Assembly: GCA_045657945.1 (NCBI GenBank)
Contig: JAZOUB010000001.1
Span: 108,781 to 172,780 of the forward strand
Source: HGM04593 sp045657945
Lineage (GTDB): Bacteria > Bacteroidota > Bacteroidia > Bacteroidales > Bacteroidaceae
Reading direction: 5' to 3'
Length of the DNA stretch: 64,000 nucleotides
Numbering within the stretch: the stretch's first letter is position 1; each line of letters begins with the position of its first letter. Both the position numbers and the translations under genes were made by a program. Shown here piece after piece: positions 8,768 through 18,279 of this stretch. The notes under the pieces are model-generated. The model saw nothing but the letters and a program-made list of their open reading frames with translations. It did no database searches and was not told the origin of the DNA.

Positions 8768-11700
8768 ATGATTTACTTTTTCAGTACACAGGGTGGTTCT
8801 GTAATTGCTACCCAGACAAAGAATGTATTAACAGCCGAGGATGTAGAGAAACTCTGCTGGCTGTATGGTGAGGCAACTCTTGTAGAAGGCGAGACAGTCA
8901 ATGGCTGCTTCGTTGGTCCCCGTCGTGAAATGATTACTCCTTGGAGTACCAATGCTGTGGAAATTACACAGAACATGGGTCTTTGCGGCATTCAGCGCAT
9001 TGAGGAGTATTTCGAGGTTGAGAACGAGGATGCCGAGTATGATCCAATGCTGCAGCGCATGTACCGTGGTCTCGATCAGGAGATCTTCACCGTTGATATT
9101 GAGCCAAAGCCAATCGAGTTTATCGAAGATTTGGAGAGCTACAACGAGCAGGAGGGTCTTGCCCTTTCAAAGGAGGAGATTGACTACTTGCACCGTGTAG
9201 AGGGTGAGCTTGGCCGCAAACTCACCGACAGTGAGGTGTTCGGCTTTGCACAGATCAACTCGGAGCACTGTCGTCACAAGATTTTCGGCGGTACATTCAT
9301 CATCGATGGCGAGGAGATGCCATCGTCGCTCTTTGCAATGATCAAGCGCACTACAAACGAGAACCGCAACAGCATTATCTCTGCTTACAAGGATAACGTT
9401 GCGTTTGCGCAGGGTCCAGTTGTCGAGCAATTCGCTCCAGCCGATCACTCTATTCCCGACTATTTCGTAATCAAGGATATCGAGACCGTGATCTCGCTCA
9501 AGGCCGAGACACATAACTTTCCCACAACCGTTGAGCCTTTCAATGGTGCATCAACAGGTACAGGTGGTGAAATCCGCGACCGTATGGGTGGTGGTAAGGG
9601 ATCATGGCCTATTGCCGGTACAGCGGTCTATATGACATCATATCCACGCACATATAACGACCGCAAGTGGGAGGAGGTACTCCCCGTGCGCAAGTGGTTG
9701 TACCAGACACCAGAACAGATCCTGACAAAGGCTTCAAACGGTGCATCGGACTTCGGTAACAAGTTCGGTCAGCCACTCATCTGCGGTTCAGTGCTTACAT
9801 TCGAGCATAAGGAGAACGATGAGGTCTATGGCTATGACAAGGTTATCATGCTTGCCGGTGGTGTGGGTTACGGTACACGCCGCGACTGCCTCAAGGGTGC
9901 TCCAGAGCCGGGCAACAAGGTGATTGTTATGGGTGGTGACAACTATCGCATCGGCCTTGGTGGCGGTTCAGTATCATCGGTTGATACAGGCCGTTACTCA
10001 TCGGGTATTGAGCTCAACGCCGTGCAGCGTGCCAATGCCGAGATGCAGAAGCGTGCATACAATGTAGTGCGTGCGCTTTGCGAGGACGAGACAAACCCTG
10101 TGGTTTCAATTCACGACCACGGTTCGGCAGGTCACGTGAACTGCTTGTCCGAGCTTGTAGAGGAGTGCGGTGGTGTAATCAACATGGCAAACCTGCCTGT
10201 GGGTGACAGCACACTCTCGGCAAAGGAAATCATTGCCAACGAGTCACAGGAGCGCATGGGCTTGCTCATTAAGGAGGATGCCATCGAGTATGTACGCAAG
10301 GTTGCCGAGCGTGAGCGTGCTCCAATGTATGTAGTAGGTGAAACAACAGGTGATGCCCGCTTCGCTTTCGAGCAGGCCGACGGTGTTCGTCCGTTCGACC
10401 TCTCAGTGAGCCAGATGTTCGGTTCTTCACCAAAGACATATATGGTCGACAAGACCGTCGAGCGTCACTACAAGGATGCAGAGTACGATGCAGAGAACAT
10501 CGAGGATTACTTGACCGATGTTCTCCGTCTTGAGGCTGTTGCTTGTAAGGATTGGTTGACAAACAAGGTTGACCGCTCTGTGACTGGTAAGATTGCACGC
10601 CAGCAGTGCCAGGGTGAGATTCAGTTGCCACTGAGCGACTGCGGTGTGGTAACACTCGACTACCGTGGCAAGCAGGGTATTGCAACATCTATCGGTCACG
10701 CTCCACAGGCCGGTCTTGCCGATCCTGCAAAGGGTTCGGTGCTTGCAGTGTCCGAGGCTTTGACAAACATCGCCCTTGCTCCGCTTGCAAACGGAATCAA
10801 GAGCATCTCTCTCAGCGCCAACTGGATGTGGCCTTGCCGCTCACAGGAGGGTGAGGATGCACGCCTCTACCGCGGTGTTGAGGCACTCAGCGATTTCTGC
10901 TGCGCACTCAAGATTAACGTACCTACAGGTAAGGACTCTTTGTCAATGACACAGAAGTACCCCGACGGAACAAAGGTAATCAGCCCGGGAACAGTAATCG
11001 TTTCTGCAGGTGGTGAGGTTTCCGATGTACGCAAGGTGGTATCTCCTGTAATGGTCAACGAGCCAAAGAGTGCATTCTATCATATCGACTTCAGCTTCGA
11101 CCACTTGCGTCTTGGCGGTTCTGCTTTTGCGCAGACACTCAACTGCATTGGCGACGATGTTCCGACAGTTGCCAACCCCGAGTATTTTGCCGAGGCATTC
11201 GACGCTGTACAGAAACTCGTGAACGCAGGCATTGTAATGGCCGGACACGATATCTCGGCCGGTGGTCTCATCACCACATTGCTCGAGATGTGTTTCGCAA
11301 ACACAACAGGCGGTATGGAAATCGACCTCAACGGCGTTGTTGAGAAAGACATCGTTAAACTGCTGTTTGCCGAGAACCCGGCATTGGTAATCCAGGTTGC
11401 CGACAAGGACAAGTGCCGCATGCAGGAGATTCTTGACGAGGCCGGTATCTGCTTCGTGAAGATTGGTACTCCTTGCGAGAAGCGTCACATTGCTGTTGCT
11501 AAGGACAAGCGTACACGCCTGTTCGACATCGACCACTATCGCGATGTATGGTACGACAGCTCATACCTCATGGATCTCAAGCAGAGCTTCAACGGTTGCG
11601 CAAGCGAGCGTCTGAAGAACTACAAGAACCAGCCATTGCGTTACCGCTTGCCTTCACGCTTCAGCGGTATGCTCAAGGATTACGGCATGTCGGCCGATCG

Positions 11701-12472
11701 TCGCGAGAAATCGGGCGTTCGTGCTGCAATCATCCGCGAGAAGGGTACAAACGGCGAGCGTGAGATGGCATACGCTATGCACCTTGCAGGCTTCGATGTC
11801 AAGGACGTTACAATGACCGACCTCATCAGTGGTCGCGAGACACTCGACGAGGTTAACTTCATCGTATTCTGCGGTGGTTTCTCTAACTCCGACGTTCTTG
11901 GCTCAGCCAAGGGTTGGGCCGGTGGCTTCCTCTTCAATCCAAAGGCAAAGGCAGCGCTCGACCGCTTCTATCAGCGTGAGGATACATTGTCACTGGGTAT
12001 CTGTAACGGTTGCCAGTTGATGATGGAGCTTAACCTCATCAACCCCGAGTTTGAGGAGCGTGGCCGCATGCTTCACAACAACTCACACAAGTTCGAGTCT
12101 TCGTTCGTGGGCGTGAACATTCCACAGAACAACAGCGTTCTCTTCGGTTCGCTCTCTAACAGCCGTCTTGGTGTTTGGGTTGCTCACGGTGAGGGCAAGT
12201 TCTCACTCCCATACGATGCCGAGAAGTACAACATTGTTGCACAGTATGCATACGAGGGCTATCCTGCGAACCCCAACGGTTCCGATTTCAATGTTGCAGC
12301 CCTTGCAAGTGCAAACGGCCGTCACGTTGCAATGATGCCTCACCCTGAGCGTGCTATCTTCCCATGGCAATGTGCTACATATCCTGCTAATCACTTGGCA
12401 GATGATGTGACACCATGGATTGAGATTTTCCGCAATGCTTATAACTGGGTTGCAGAAAAGGTGAAAGGTTAA
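8768..12472 (+). CDS. purL: Phosphoribosylformylglycinamidine synthase, large single-chain form
   Basis: Fourth step of purine synthesis: FGAR + glutamine + ATP give FGAM. At 1,234 aa it is the fused, large form, carrying both synthetase and glutaminase on one chain. The N-terminal PurS-like part is followed by the linker (LGRKLTDSEVFGFAQINSEHCRHK) and two AIRS-type ATP-binding halves: FPTTVEPFNGASTGTGGEIRD near residues 252-272, and a C-terminal half with AGHDISAGGL. The class I glutaminase domain closes the chain, with nucleophile Cys in GICNGCQ near residue 1080 and the His/Glu pair in MPHPERAIF. The start MIYFFSTQGGSVIATQTK matches the usual beginning of the family. Stands alone between its own promoter and a hairpin terminator. 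Confidence 0.97.
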   Translation: MIYFFSTQGGSVIATQTKNVLTAEDVEKLCWLYGEATLVEGETVNGCFVGPRREMITPWSTNAVEITQNMGLCGIQRIEEYFEVENEDAEYDPMLQRMYRGLDQEIFTVDIEPKPIEFIEDLESYNEQEGLALSKEEIDYLHRVEGELGRKLTDSEVFGFAQINSEHCRHKIFGGTFIIDGEEMPSSLFAMIKRTTNENRNSIISAYKDNVAFAQGPVVEQFAPADHSIPDYFVIKDIETVISLKAETHNFPTTVEPFNGASTGTGGEIRDRMGGGKGSWPIAGTAVYMTSYPRTYNDRKWEEVLPVRKWLYQTPEQILTKASNGASDFGNKFGQPLICGSVLTFEHKENDEVYGYDKVIMLAGGVGYGTRRDCLKGAPEPGNKVIVMGGDNYRIGLGGGSVSSVDTGRYSSGIELNAVQRANAEMQKRAYNVVRALCEDETNPVVSIHDHGSAGHVNCLSELVEECGGVINMANLPVGDSTLSAKEIIANESQERMGLLIKEDAIEYVRKVAERERAPMYVVGETTGDARFAFEQADGVRPFDLSVSQMFGSSPKTYMVDKTVERHYKDAEYDAENIEDYLTDVLRLEAVACKDWLTNKVDRSVTGKIARQQCQGEIQLPLSDCGVVTLDYRGKQGIATSIGHAPQAGLADPAKGSVLAVSEALTNIALAPLANGIKSISLSANWMWPCRSQEGEDARLYRGVEALSDFCCALKINVPTGKDSLSMTQKYPDGTKVISPGTVIVSAGGEVSDVRKVVSPVMVNEPKSAFYHIDFSFDHLRLGGSAFAQTLNCIGDDVPTVANPEYFAEAFDAVQKLVNAGIVMAGHDISAGGLITTLLEMCFANTTGGMEIDLNGVVEKDIVKLLFAENPALVIQVADKDKCRMQEILDEAGICFVKIGTPCEKRHIAVAKDKRTRLFDIDHYRDVWYDSSYLMDLKQSFNGCASERLKNYKNQPLRYRLPSRFSGMLKDYGMSADRREKSGVRAAIIREKGTNGEREMAYAMHLAGFDVKDVTMTDLISGRETLDEVNFIVFCGGFSNSDVLGSAKGWAGGFLFNPKAKAALDRFYQREDTLSLGICNGCQLMMELNLINPEFEERGRMLHNNSHKFESSFVGVNIPQNNSVLFGSLSNSRLGVWVAHGEGKFSLPYDAEKYNIVAQYAYEGYPANPNGSDFNVAALASANGRHVAMMPHPERAIFPWQCATYPANHLADDVTPWIEIFRNAYNWVAEKVKG

Positions 12473-12480
12473 AGCGGAAA

Positions 12481-12510
12481 TGTAGGGGCAAACCGATGTG
12501 TTTGCCCTGG
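12481..12510 (+). repeat. Dispersed hairpin element, copy 1
   Basis: GTAGGGGCAAAC, loop CGATGT, GTTTGCCC; an 8-bp stem. It is related to the copies at 12551-12580 (opposite orientation) and 59728-59758. Stem changes between copies are paired, so the structure rather than the sequence is kept. Confidence 0.7.
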
Positions 12511-12550
12511 AACCGCGAACGGGTAACAGCGAAAACAACCGCCAATGTGT

Positions 12551-12580
12551 CGGGCAGACACGCCGGTCTGCCCCTACAGG
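12551..12580 (-). repeat. Dispersed hairpin element, copy 2
   Basis: Read on the minus strand: GTAGGGGCAGAC, loop CGGCGT, GTCTGCCC. Same layout as copy 1, inverted to it about 40 nt away. The two could pair with each other as well as fold singly. Confidence 0.7.
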
Positions 12581-12584
12581 CAAA

Positions 12585-12628
12585 TGCCGAGCGGGAGCTG
12601 CTTCAAGCGCACGGAGTGCGGTTAAAGG
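12585..12628 (+). repeat. GCCGAGCGGGAGC dispersed repeat, copy 1
   Basis: About 43 bases matching 57011-57053 at 38 positions by eye. It begins TGCCGAGCGGGAGC and ends AGTGCGGTTAAAG, with a small hairpin (GCAC / GTGC) in the middle. Non-coding, in the purL-chrA gap. Confidence 0.65.
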
Positions 12629-12646
12629 TTAAAACTGAATAATGTA

Positions 12647-12677
12647 ACAGGCAAGCATACGTGCTTGCCTGTCTTTT
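12647..12677 (+). terminator. purL terminator
   Basis: ACAGGCAAGCA, loop TACG, TGCTTGCCTGT, then CTTTT. It lies directly before the chromate transporter pair, whose ATG is at 12680, so it must end the purL transcript or attenuate readthrough. Confidence 0.7.
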
Positions 12678-12679
12678 AA

Positions 12680-13234
12680 ATGAAATATATGCCAGCATCT
12701 CTCTTTAAACTCTTTACTACATTCTTCCGCATTGGGCTCTTTACCTTTGGCGGTGGATATGCAATGATACCGCTCATCCAGAGCGATGTCGTTGAGCGTA
12801 ACCGTTGGGTGAAGAAAGAGGAGTTCGTTGATCTATTGGCTGTGGCGCAGGCTGCTCCCGGTGTCTTTGCTGTCAATATGGCTGTTTTCATAGGGTACAG
12901 GCAGCGTGGCGTGCGTGGTGCGTTGGCGGCGGCATTCGGTTGCGTGTTGCCGTCGGTGGTCATAATCCTTATGATTGCGCTCTTCTTCCGTCAGTTCCGT
13001 AACATCGAGGTGGTGAACAATGTGTTCAAGGGAATACGCCCCGTGGTGGTCGCGCTCATTGCCGTGCCGGTGTTCAATGTGGCAAAGAGTGCAAAGGTGG
13101 GGTGGAGCATGGCATGGATTCCTGTGCTATCGGCACTGCTGATTGTCGCACTTGGCGTGTCGCCTGTGTTCGTGATTCTGGTTGCCGGTGTTGCCGGTTA
13201 TGTATGGGGTAAAATAGGGAGGGAAAAACAATGA
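12680..13234 (+). CDS. Chromate transporter, short-chain subunit 1
   Basis: A 184-aa inner-membrane protein with a single CHR domain. It carries the family signatures FGGGYAMIPLIQ (about residues 22-33) and QAAPGVFAVNMA, plus five or six hydrophobic segments. CHR proteins move chromate, and perhaps sulfate or other anions, across the membrane. Short-chain members are encoded as pairs that act together, and here the next gene is the second half. Its stop overlaps the next start (ATGA at 13231-13234), so the two are translationally coupled. Real substrate in an anaerobe unknown. Confidence 0.88.
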   Translation: MKYMPASLFKLFTTFFRIGLFTFGGGYAMIPLIQSDVVERNRWVKKEEFVDLLAVAQAAPGVFAVNMAVFIGYRQRGVRGALAAAFGCVLPSVVIILMIALFFRQFRNIEVVNNVFKGIRPVVVALIAVPVFNVAKSAKVGWSMAWIPVLSALLIVALGVSPVFVILVAGVAGYVWGKIGREKQ

Positions 13235-13812
13235 TTTTCTTTGAACTTCTGTGCTCTTTTCTCATGATTGGCCTCTTCTCCTTTGGTGGAGGCTATGGCA
13301 TGCTATCTGTCATTCAAGGCGAGGTGGTAACACGCCATGCATGGCTCACAGCGTCGGAGTTTACCGATATTGTGGCTGTGAGCCAGATGACTCCCGGCCC
13401 CATTGGGATAAACTCTGCCACCTATGTGGGTTACACCGCTGTGTTCAATGCTACAGGCAGTGAGGTGTTGGCGGTGCTTGGCTCATTGACAGCTTCGCTT
13501 GCTGTGATGTTGCCCTCTATCGTGCTCATGCTCATAGTGTGCCGTTTCTTCATGAAATATTACAAGCATCCCAATGTAGAGGCGGTGTTCCGCGTGTTGC
13601 GCCCGGCAGTCGTGGGCTTGATTGCATCGGCAGCGCTGCTGCTGATGACCGAGGAGAACTTCGGTTCGCCAACCGAAACCCCGTTGCAGTTCTGGGTTAG
13701 CGTCGCGCTGTTTGTTGCTGCATTTGTCGCAATGAAATTCTTTAAGGTAAGTCCAATACTGATATTGGTTCTGGCAGGTGTGTTCGGAGGTGTGTTCTAT
13801 GGGCTAATATAA
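13231..13812 (+). CDS. Chromate transporter, short-chain subunit 2
   Basis: A 193-aa partner of the preceding gene, again one CHR domain: FSFGGGYGMLSVIQ near the start, QMTPGPIGINSATYVGYT around residues 51-68, and several membrane segments. The two halves are homologous but diverged. This matches the short-chain CHR pairs thought to insert in opposite orientations and work as a heterodimer. It starts within the stop of subunit 1 and is followed at once by a bidirectional terminator shared with uvrA. Confidence 0.88.
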   Translation: MIFFELLCSFLMIGLFSFGGGYGMLSVIQGEVVTRHAWLTASEFTDIVAVSQMTPGPIGINSATYVGYTAVFNATGSEVLAVLGSLTASLAVMLPSIVLMLIVCRFFMKYYKHPNVEAVFRVLRPAVVGLIASAALLLMTEENFGSPTETPLQFWVSVALFVAAFVAMKFFKVSPILILVLAGVFGGVFYGLI

Positions 13813-13848
13813 GATAAACGGCAAGCTGTGAGGCTTGCCGTTTATCTT
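13811..13848. terminator. Bidirectional terminator between chromate transporter and uvrA
   Basis: AAGATAAACGGCAAGC, loop TGTGAG, and the exact complement: a 16-bp perfect stem. It touches the uvrA stop codon (13847-13849) and suits both convergent transcripts. Confidence 0.8.
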
Positions 13849-16627
13849 ATACCAATTTTTCTTTCAAAAACTTTCCTGTGTATGACTTTTCGCATTTTGC
13901 GACCTCTTCAGGTGTTCCGCAGGCGACAAGGTTGCCGCCCTCTTCGCCGCCTTCGGGGCCCAGGTCAATGAGATAGTCGGCGCACTTGATAACATCCATG
14001 TTGTGCTCAATCACAACCAAAGAGTGTCCGCGTTCGAGCAGGCGCTCGAACGACTTGAGCAGTTTCTTTATGTCATGGAAATGCAATCCGGTTGTCGGCT
14101 CGTCAAAGATGAACATTGTGGGGCGGTCGCTCTGGCGGCTCAGGTAGTAGGCGAGTTTCACGCGCTGGTTCTCACCGCCCGAAAGGGTTGATGATGACTG
14201 TCCCATCTTGATGTAGGCAAGTCCTACATCCTGCAATGGCTGCAGGCTCTCGGCAATGCGCTTCTGTCCATGCTCCTGGAAGAAATTTATGGCGTCGCCA
14301 ATGGTCATCTCAAGTATGTCGTGTATGTTCTTGCCGTGGAATTTCACCTCCAGAATCTCGTTCTTGAAACGCTTGCCGTGGCATGCCTCGCACTCGAGCT
14401 TCAGGTCGGCCATAAACTGCATGGATACGGTGATTGTTCCCTCGCCCTTGCACTCGTCGCAACGACCGCCGTCAGCGTTGAACGAGAAGTGTCCTGCACC
14501 GAACTTCATCTGCTTGGCAAGTGGTTGCTGCGCGAACAGATGGCGTATGTCGTCATATACCTTGAGGTAGGTGACGGGGTTCGAGCGTGATGATTTGCCT
14601 ATGGGGTTTTGGTCTATGAACTCGACTCCGCACAACTGTTTCAGTGCTCCCTCAACGCCCTCGCACTGTCCGGGTGCATCGCACACATTGCCAAAGTGGC
14701 GCATGAGCGAGCGGTATAGTATGTTGCGCACCAGTGTCGATTTGCCCGAACCGCTGACACCGCTCACCACGGTGAATGTGTTCAGCGGTATATTGACATC
14801 AATGCCTTTGAGGTTGTTCTCCCTTGCTCCTTTTATAATAATGCTGTTGTTCGATGTGCGACGGTGCTTGGGGATGTCGATGGTCTCCTCTCCAAGCAGG
14901 TATTTTACCGTGTAGCTGTTGCTGCCCGGTGCAATGTCGGCAAGGTCGCCGCGATAGACGATGTTGCCGCCGTATGAACCGGCCTTGGGACCTACATCTA
15001 TGATATAGTCGGCTGCGCGTATGATTTCCTCGTCATGCTCAACCACAACGACTGTGTTGCCCAGGTCACGCAGGCGGTAGAGTACACTGATGAGACGGTC
15101 GGTATCGCGGCTATGGAGTCCGATGCTTGGCTCGTCAAGGATGTAGAGCGAACCTACCAATGCACTGCCAAGTGATGTTACAAGGTTTATGCGCTGGCTC
15201 TCGCCGCCCGAGAGGGTGTTGCTCAAGCGGTTGAGCGTGAGATAGCCAAGGCCTACATCCAACAGGCACTCCACGCGACTGCGTATCTCGGTGAGTATTC
15301 GCTTGGCAATGGCTGCGTCGTGCTCGTCGAGTACAAGGTTGTCGAAGAACTCTTTTAGTCTTGTAACGGGCATCTCTATGAGTTCGGTGATGCTTGTGCC
15401 GCCTACCTTTACATAGCTTGCCTCTTTTTTCAGTCTTGTACCACGGCATGTGGGGCAGATGGGCTTGCCACGGTAGCGTGCAAGCATTACGCGGTACTGT
15501 ATCTTGTACTGGTTGGCCTTGACCATGTTGAAGAAGTTGTCGATGCAGATGCCCTCGCCGTACTCCTCAATCCATGGACCTTTGTGCCACAGATAGTCCT
15601 TCTGTTCCTGTGTAAGGTTGTAATATGGTTCGAAGATGGGGAAATCGTCCTGTGGCGCGCGACGGCAGAACTCGGTCTTCCACTCGCCCATTTTGTCTCC
15701 ACGCCAGCAGAACACGGCACCGTCATACACGCTCAGCGTCTTGTTGGGGATGACAAGGTCCTCGTCTATGCCCACAATGCGTCCGAAACCCTCGCAGTCG
15801 GGGCAGGCACCAATGGGCGAGTTGAACGAGAACATCTGTTCCGTAGGTTCCTCGAACTCCATACCGTCGGCCTCGAAGCGTATGCTGAAGCTATGTGGTT
15901 TCTCCTCGTCCATGAACTGCAGCAGGCATGTGCCGTTGCCTTCGTAGAACGCGGTCTCGGCCGAGTCGAGCAGGCGACTTGTTGCTTCGTTGCTGTAGTT
16001 TACGGCCAAGCGGTCGATAAGCAGTGCCGGGTTGTCGCCCTTCTTCGGGGTATATTCCTCAATGTGTATAATCTCTTTACCTATTGCCACGCGAGTGAAT
16101 CCCTGTTGCAGGTATATCTGCATCTGCTGCTCAAGGGTGCGTCCCTTGCGCTGCGGTATCGGGGCAAGCAATAGGAAACGGGTTCCTTCGGGGCGGCTCT
16201 GCATGCAGGTCACAAGGTCTTCGGGGGTGTCTTTCTTGACAAGCTTGCCGCTTATTGGGGAATAGGTCTTGCCAATGCGTGCATACAGGAGTTTCAGGTA
16301 TTCATAAATCTCGGTTGATGTGCCCACCGTTGAGCGTGGATTGCGATTGTTGACCTTCTGCTCAATGGCAATGGCAGGCGGAATGCCCTTGATGAAGTCG
16401 CACTCGGGCTTGTTCATCTGCCCAAGGAACTGGCGGGCATATGATGACAGCGACTCTACATAACGGCGCTGTCCCTCGGCATACAGCGTGTCAAAGGCAA
16501 GCGATGACTTGCCCGAGCCTGACAGGCCTGTTATGACAACGAACTTGCCACGCGGAATCTCAACATCTACATTCTTCAGGTTATTGACGCGTGCGCCCTT
16601 TATTGTTATGCTTTTGCTGCCGTCCAT
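13847..16627 (-). CDS. uvrA: Excinuclease ABC subunit A
   Basis: DNA-damage sensor of nucleotide excision repair. A 926-aa cytoplasmic protein with two ABC ATPase halves. Walker A sites are GLSGSGKSS (about 34-42) and GVSGSGKST (about 630); signature motifs are LSGGESQR and LSGGENQR. Two Cys4 zinc modules are visible (CPDCEGFG with CPTCRGTR, and CDECKGEG with CEACHGKR). The early YVESLSSYARQFL stretch and the insertion domain are typical. Length is that of the normal UvrA family, with no sign of the plasmid-borne shorter paralogues. It is transcribed alone and divergently from the GHL10 gene. Confidence 0.98.
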   Translation of the reverse strand: MDGSKSITIKGARVNNLKNVDVEIPRGKFVVITGLSGSGKSSLAFDTLYAEGQRRYVESLSSYARQFLGQMNKPECDFIKGIPPAIAIEQKVNNRNPRSTVGTSTEIYEYLKLLYARIGKTYSPISGKLVKKDTPEDLVTCMQSRPEGTRFLLLAPIPQRKGRTLEQQMQIYLQQGFTRVAIGKEIIHIEEYTPKKGDNPALLIDRLAVNYSNEATSRLLDSAETAFYEGNGTCLLQFMDEEKPHSFSIRFEADGMEFEEPTEQMFSFNSPIGACPDCEGFGRIVGIDEDLVIPNKTLSVYDGAVFCWRGDKMGEWKTEFCRRAPQDDFPIFEPYYNLTQEQKDYLWHKGPWIEEYGEGICIDNFFNMVKANQYKIQYRVMLARYRGKPICPTCRGTRLKKEASYVKVGGTSITELIEMPVTRLKEFFDNLVLDEHDAAIAKRILTEIRSRVECLLDVGLGYLTLNRLSNTLSGGESQRINLVTSLGSALVGSLYILDEPSIGLHSRDTDRLISVLYRLRDLGNTVVVVEHDEEIIRAADYIIDVGPKAGSYGGNIVYRGDLADIAPGSNSYTVKYLLGEETIDIPKHRRTSNNSIIIKGARENNLKGIDVNIPLNTFTVVSGVSGSGKSTLVRNILYRSLMRHFGNVCDAPGQCEGVEGALKQLCGVEFIDQNPIGKSSRSNPVTYLKVYDDIRHLFAQQPLAKQMKFGAGHFSFNADGGRCDECKGEGTITVSMQFMADLKLECEACHGKRFKNEILEVKFHGKNIHDILEMTIGDAINFFQEHGQKRIAESLQPLQDVGLAYIKMGQSSSTLSGGENQRVKLAYYLSRQSDRPTMFIFDEPTTGLHFHDIKKLLKSFERLLERGHSLVVIEHNMDVIKCADYLIDLGPEGGEEGGNLVACGTPEEVAKCEKSYTGKFLKEKLV

Positions 16628-16688
16628 CTCTGTTTGGGATTATTTTTGCGAATTTACAAAAAAAACGTGCACATTGTTCCCGTTTGTA

Positions 16689-16696
16689 CAAAAATA
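16689..16696 (-). promoter_or_regulatory. Candidate -7 box for uvrA (TATTTTTG)
   Basis: Read on the minus strand it matches TAnnTTTG about 62 nt before the uvrA start. No clear -33 box. Confidence 0.35.
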
Positions 16697-16742
16697 GAGC
16701 CAATGCCGCTGTTAAATGTTCTTATATACGATAAAAAATGGT

Positions 16743-16750
16743 TATCTTTG
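16743..16750 (+). promoter_or_regulatory. Candidate -7 box for the GHL10 gene (TATCTTTG)
   Basis: TAnnTTTG match 28 nt before the ATG at 16779. The -33 region is poor. Confidence 0.4.
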
Positions 16751-16778
16751 CAACTGAAAACAAATAGATTATACATAT

Positions 16779-18275
16779 ATGCGATTGAAACGATTTTCTT
16801 TTCTGGTGATGTTGCTTTCGTTGTTCTCATTTGCAGTGCAGGCGAAGGTTACCGATAACCCCAAGCGCGAGTTCCGCGGAGCGTGGATACAGGCTGTGAA
16901 CGGCCAGTTCACGGGCATGGGAGAGGCTGAGATGAAAAAATATCTTGTCGGTATGCTCGACAATCTCCAGAAGGTGAATGTGAATGCTGTCATTTTCCAG
17001 GTACGTGTAGAGGGCGATGCCTTGTATGAGTCACGTTACGAGCCTTGGAGCCGTTTTCTCACCGGCGTTCAGGGAAAATCTCCGGGTTGGGATCCGCTGG
17101 CTTTCATGGTCGAGGAGTGTCACAAACGCAATATGGAACTGCATGCATGGATAAATCCTTACCGTGCCCGTACAAAGACAACAAAGAGCGTGGCTGCGAA
17201 TCACCCAAGTGCGAAACGTCCGGGTGACTTCATAAAATATGATGGTATGTTGTTCTTCAATCCTGCATTGCAGAGCAACCGCGACCACATCTGTGGTATC
17301 GTGCGCGATATTCTGTACCGTTATGATGTTGACGGTCTTCACATTGATGACTATTTCTATCCTTATCCTGCTGCAGGCAAGGAGTTTGACGATGAGGCCT
17401 GGTTCAAGAAGAGCAAGGCTACAGACAAGGATAAATGGAGAAGAGAGAACGTAAATCATCTTATTTACCAGCTTCACAAAACCGTACGCGAGGTAAAGCC
17501 TTGGGTGAAGTTCGGCGTCTCTCCATTCGGTATATACCGCAATGACAAAAGTTGGGAGTTCGGCAGCAAGACGAATGGTCTGCAGTGTTATGATGACCTG
17601 AATGCCGATGTGCTTTACTGGATAGAGCAGGGCTGGGTCGATTATTGCATTCCACAGGTATATTGGGAAATTGGTCACAAGGCTGCCGATTATGAGGAAC
17701 TTGTACAATGGTGGGCAAAATATGCCGCGAAGCGTCCTTTGTATATTGGACAGGACGTGCAGCGCACGGTAAAGGCGAAGGATGCCGGCAGCCCGACAGG
17801 CAACCAGCAGGTCGAGAAGTATGAATTGCAGCGTGCACAGGGCAACATACAGGGCTCTTGTTTCTGGGATGCGGCGTCGGCAGCCAATAATGTTGACGGC
17901 TATCGCGATTACCTCGCTAAAGGTATCTATCGTTACCCGGCACTTATGCCCGTTTACGATTTCATTGACAACAAGGCACCTGCAAAGGTCAAGGGTGTCA
18001 GGCTGATTGAAGACGGCAACAGCAATGTGCTTGTGTGGGTGCTTGGCAAGAAAGCCGACAAGGATGAGATGAATGCTCCTCACCGTTTTGTCGTCTATCG
18101 TTTTGCCAAGGGCGAAAAGGTTGACTTGGATAATCCCAAGAATATTGTGGCAATAACATCAAAGCCTTTCTACAAGTTGCCAAAGGGTACAAGGGGTAAA
18201 TACACCTATGTCGTTACGGTTCTTGACCGCATGCAGAACGAGTCAAAGGGTGTAAAGTGTAAAGTGAAACTCTGA
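16779..18275 (+). CDS. Secreted GHL10 (DUF187) glycoside-hydrolase-like protein
   Basis: A 498-aa protein with a clear Sec signal peptide (MRLKRFSFLVMLLSLFSFAVQA). The glycosyl-hydrolase-like 10 barrel runs from about residue 30 to 350. Family landmarks are EFRGAWIQAVNG at its start, VNAVIFQVRVEGDALYES, the strand with HAWINPYRAR, VDGLHIDDYFYP (acidic residues lining the cleft), and VDYCIPQVYWEI. A C-terminal fibronectin-like part of about 110 residues follows. Members (YngK type) are thought to act on cell-wall or other glycans, but the reaction is not established. The GNAT gene begins 4 nt after the stop, so the two are co-transcribed. Family is certain, activity is not. Confidence 0.88.
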   Translation: MRLKRFSFLVMLLSLFSFAVQAKVTDNPKREFRGAWIQAVNGQFTGMGEAEMKKYLVGMLDNLQKVNVNAVIFQVRVEGDALYESRYEPWSRFLTGVQGKSPGWDPLAFMVEECHKRNMELHAWINPYRARTKTTKSVAANHPSAKRPGDFIKYDGMLFFNPALQSNRDHICGIVRDILYRYDVDGLHIDDYFYPYPAAGKEFDDEAWFKKSKATDKDKWRRENVNHLIYQLHKTVREVKPWVKFGVSPFGIYRNDKSWEFGSKTNGLQCYDDLNADVLYWIEQGWVDYCIPQVYWEIGHKAADYEELVQWWAKYAAKRPLYIGQDVQRTVKAKDAGSPTGNQQVEKYELQRAQGNIQGSCFWDAASAANNVDGYRDYLAKGIYRYPALMPVYDFIDNKAPAKVKGVRLIEDGNSNVLVWVLGKKADKDEMNAPHRFVVYRFAKGEKVDLDNPKNIVAITSKPFYKLPKGTRGKYTYVVTVLDRMQNESKGVKCKVKL

Positions 18276-18279
18276 AGCC

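Noticed and set aside
12481..12580. Possible CRISPR or tandem repeat array
   Set aside because: Only two inverted hairpins, no regular repeats and spacers.
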